From assembly GCA_003218785.1 (NCBI GenBank), contig QHOM01000063.1, positions 1 to 14,663 on the forward strand: DNA of 14,663 bases, given 5' to 3'. Under the pieces are notes generated by a model, which had not been told where the DNA came from, ran no database searches, and was given only the letters and a program-made list of their open reading frames with translations. The position numbers were made by a program, and so were the translations under genes. The DNA is from Verrucomicrobiota bacterium (lineage in GTDB: Bacteria > Verrucomicrobiota > Verrucomicrobiia > Chthoniobacterales > UBA10450). How positions within the stretch are numbered: position 1 is the stretch's first letter; each line of letters begins with the position of its first letter. This document shows positions 12,446 through 14,663 of the stretch, piece after piece.

Positions 12446-14224
12446 CTAGCTGGGGCGCTTAGCCAAATAGGACTTTGCCGTGGCGAGCAATGATTTGTCG
12501 TCATTGTCCGTCAGCCCGCTGAGAAAGTGACGGACTCGGCGGAAGGATTGGCGCAAGAATAGATCAGCGGCAGACTGATCTGGTGGGGCGGAGTCTCCAT
12601 TTCGCCGTGCGAACTGAATCTCGGCATCCTGACGGCTGAGGACACAGGTTGAGGCAAAAAGATCCATTGCCGCTCCAGCAATCCGTTCTTGAACAAGCTG
12701 CATATCGAGGATCGGCTCGCGATAAGCGATCAACGCGCGATTGACGGCGAAATTAAAACGCCAAATGCAGCGGCCGAGCTGGCGCGCATGCGCGCGAAGC
12801 TGCTCGCTTTTAACAGGTACGTCAGGGACGCGAATAGCCGCGCCAAGGCGGTTCATCCCGGCAGTCCATGCTCTGCTGATCTGACCGCGGGATGGTTTCA
12901 TCATGGTGTCGTAAATTTCCTTGAACTCCATTCCCGGCCCGCGCATGCCGACCAGCGCAACAAATGAGGTCAGCACTTCGTTACTGCCTTCGCCGATTTG
13001 GTTGATCCGTGCATCGCGCAGCATTCTCTCCAGAGGAAGATCAACAAAGTAAGCCGAGCCGCCATAAATCTGAAAAGCATCGTTGATCACTTCCCAAAGC
13101 CGCTCAGTCGTGAAGACTTTGAGCATGGCTGTCTCGATCATGTAATCCTCCAGTCCACGGTCGATGAGCGACGCCGTTATCGTGGTCATCGCTTCCATGG
13201 CGTAAGCGTCTGCCGCCATGCGCGCGATCTTCTTCTTGACGAGGTCGAATTCACCGAGCGTTTTATTGAACTGCTTGCGCGTATTCGCGTGGTCGATTGC
13301 CAGCCGCAAACACGTTTTGGCCGCGCCTGTACAACACGCGCCGAAAGTAGTCCGGCCAAAATCGAGCACGGTCAGCGCCACTTTCAGTCCTTTGCCCATC
13401 GGTCCGAGGATATTCTCCTTTGGAACCTTGACGTCGCGCAACGCGAATCGTCCCGTGGCCGTGCCGCGAATTCCCATCTTCTGCATACGCGCATCGAGGA
13501 CCGTGAAGCCGGGCATGTCGGGTGTGACGAGAAATGCCGTGATCGCCGTTTTGTCTGAGCCGGGCACCGGGGTGCGCGCCATCACGGTCAGTACGTGCGC
13601 GATCGCCGCATTGGTGATGTAACGCTTCTCCCCATTCAAAATGAAGTGCGCGCCGTCGTCAGTCGGACGAGCCTGCATTTGCACGTTTGCTGCATCGGAG
13701 CCTGCTTCCTGCTCGGTCAACGCGAATGCACCGAGCTGCTCGCCAGTTACTAATTTCGGAAGCCATTTCTGCTTTTGCTCGTGTGTCCCAAAAAGCAGCA
13801 ACGCACGAATCCCGATGGAGTGATGCGCGTTTACGAAAACCGACGTGGATGCGCACCGACGTCCGATTTCCTCCAAGAGCTTACAGTTAGCCATTTGGGT
13901 AAAGCCCCGTCCGCCGTATTCCACTGGCGCAGTCGCACCGAGCACGCCGACGCGCCCAAGACCATCGATGACCTTGCGCGGAATATCTGCCTGTCGATCT
14001 ATCTCCGCAGGATCGAGCTCATCGAGAAATTGCCGCAGTTCAGCCAGCGCCTTGTTCAACTCCGTCTGTTGCGCTGCCGGGATGCGTGGATAAGGCATCA
14101 CCCAATCGGAAACGAAATGACCCTGGAAAAGCCCCTTGGCAAAACCAAGCGCCTGCGGCCCAGCGAAAAGCAGTTCCTCAGCCTGTTGGATTTCCTTTTG
14201 CCGTTGCGCGTCGAGTTTGTTCAT
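12446..14224 (-). CDS. Acyl-CoA dehydrogenase, long (VLCAD/ACAD9-like) form
   Basis: FAD-dependent enzyme that oxidises acyl-CoA to trans-2-enoyl-CoA, the first step of beta-oxidation. It has 592 residues from the chosen start. Positions below use that start. Order: a helical N-terminal domain; signature FALTEQEAGSDAANVQ at about 167-182; a beta-domain with GEKRYITNA and MGIRGTATG; a C-terminal helical domain with QIYGGSAYFVDLPLERMLRDARI; and the catalytic base E412 in IGEGSNEV. About 170 further residues form the extra C-terminal domain seen in VLCAD/ACAD9-type dimeric enzymes. ATG at 14224 has GGAG 9 nt upstream; an in-frame GTG at 14254 has no such site. Substrate chain length cannot be read from sequence. 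It is followed by ilvC with 2 nt between, which suggests an operon. Confidence 0.93.
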   Translation of the reverse strand: MNKLDAQRQKEIQQAEELLFAGPQALGFAKGLFQGHFVSDWVMPYPRIPAAQQTELNKALAELRQFLDELDPAEIDRQADIPRKVIDGLGRVGVLGATAPVEYGGRGFTQMANCKLLEEIGRRCASTSVFVNAHHSIGIRALLLFGTHEQKQKWLPKLVTGEQLGAFALTEQEAGSDAANVQMQARPTDDGAHFILNGEKRYITNAAIAHVLTVMARTPVPGSDKTAITAFLVTPDMPGFTVLDARMQKMGIRGTATGRFALRDVKVPKENILGPMGKGLKVALTVLDFGRTTFGACCTGAAKTCLRLAIDHANTRKQFNKTLGEFDLVKKKIARMAADAYAMEAMTTITASLIDRGLEDYMIETAMLKVFTTERLWEVINDAFQIYGGSAYFVDLPLERMLRDARINQIGEGSNEVLTSFVALVGMRGPGMEFKEIYDTMMKPSRGQISRAWTAGMNRLGAAIRVPDVPVKSEQLRAHARQLGRCIWRFNFAVNRALIAYREPILDMQLVQERIAGAAMDLFASTCVLSRQDAEIQFARRNGDSAPPDQSAADLFLRQSFRRVRHFLSGLTDNDDKSLLATAKSYLAKRPS

Positions 14225-14335
14225 TAAATCTGTCTCCAGAAAACAGCGGGCCACGCATTGTAGCCGTGCGCGTGCACGTGTCCAATTAGGCGCAGCTCAG
14301 TTCCGATTATTCAGCGTATTGGTGTTAGCCCGATT

Positions 14336-14663
14336 TCACGTCTGAAGTTGGCTGAGCGCGGGAACTCGGTAGAGACGCAAGTCCTCCTCGGTGAGTTCTT
14401 CGGGCGGGACGAGGTGGTAGTGGCGCTCTGTTCTGATGCGAATGCCATCCGACGTTGTTTCAAATTCGAAAAGCGCGATTAAATCAGATTGAATGAATTG
14501 CGCCCCCAATGGCCGACAGACTGCATCTCTGAACTTCGCGGCGCACACCGCAATATCTTGCTCAATTTGAACAACGCTCATTCGATCTTTGCCGCCCTTC
14601 GCCTGCACAGGAATCACGTAATGAGCGCCCTGGCGATCCACGCCGATATAAACCTCATCGGTT
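14336..14663 (-). CDS. Partial PD-(D/E)XK nuclease-like protein (5' end beyond window)
   Basis: The frame enters from the right edge (TDEVYIGVDRQGAHYVIP...) and ends with TGA at 14336, giving about 108 visible residues. The motif GVDRQGAHYVIPVQAKGGKD, an Asp followed about ten residues later by Gln-x-Lys at the end of a hydrophobic strand, fits the active site of the PD-(D/E)XK nuclease fold in its QxK variant. The following QIEQDIAVCAAKF and FIQSDLIALFEFE look like helix and strand of such a domain. I associate this sequence type with hypothetical or endonuclease-annotated proteins of soil bacteria, from memory. The GTG at 14641 lies inside the conserved strand and is unlikely to be the start. 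No methylase or other defence gene is visible beside it. An 81-111 bp gap separates it from the acyl-CoA dehydrogenase. Confidence 0.5.
   Translation of the reverse strand, partial: TDEVYIGVDRQGAHYVIPVQAKGGKDRMSVVQIEQDIAVCAAKFRDAVCRPLGAQFIQSDLIALFEFETTSDGIRIRTERHYHLVPPEELTEEDLRLYRVPALSQLQT

Noticed and set aside
14225..14254. GTG start adding 10 residues to the acyl-CoA dehydrogenase
   Set aside because: No ribosome-binding site precedes it, whereas ATG at 14224 has GGAG at good spacing.
14255..14335. Palindromic GC-rich bits (GTGCGCGTGCACGTG) upstream of the acyl-CoA dehydrogenase
   Set aside because: Too short and self-similar by composition to call an operator; no promoter elements are evident.

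Overview
The window is about 57% GC by eye. It carries ordinary bacterial chromosomal genes packed into short operons. UvrA, the class I ketol-acid reductoisomerase, the Pst/Pho proteins and the partial nuclease-like protein at the right edge read like proteins of soil Verrucomicrobiota (Spartobacteria/Chthoniobacterales type). That assignment rests on remembered family resemblance, not on a search. There is no rRNA, tRNA, CRISPR array, transposase or phage gene.

Left block (1-4793, all minus strand): a phosphate-starvation locus transcribed right to left as phoB, phoR, pstS, pstC, pstA. pstA runs off the left edge; pstB and phoU, if present, lie outside. A good Pho-box-like direct repeat (2835-2852) sits before pstS, so PhoR/PhoB probably drive the transporter operon next door. 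The main surprise is PhoB. It is only 205 residues long and appears to have lost, in frame, the end of the receiver domain (the conserved Lys-Pro-Phe segment and the alpha4-beta5-alpha5 face) plus the linker.

Centre (4794-5579): a 786-bp gap between divergent phoB and uvrA. It holds a strong hairpin with possible alternative outer stems in the phoB leader. It also holds a decayed second copy of the uvrA leader and first 19 codons, lying exactly 600 bp upstream of the real one. The rest has only doubtful reading frames and one nested hairpin.

Right-centre (5580-11017, plus strand): uvrA, then a large exported TPR-repeat protein whose start overlaps the uvrA stop (ATGA). UvrA carries a short in-frame palindromic insert built from 8-nt units. 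It also lacks the first Cys pair of its first zinc module. A 90-residue secreted protein and a terminator follow.

Right block (11436-14663, minus strand): a partial PD-(D/E)XK-like protein at the edge, a long (ACAD9/VLCAD-like) acyl-CoA dehydrogenase, and ilvC. ilvC starts with TTG two bases after the dehydrogenase stop, which suggests translational coupling. No complete novel multi-gene system is visible. The most interesting signals are the truncated PhoB, the uvrA 5' duplication and the insert within uvrA.
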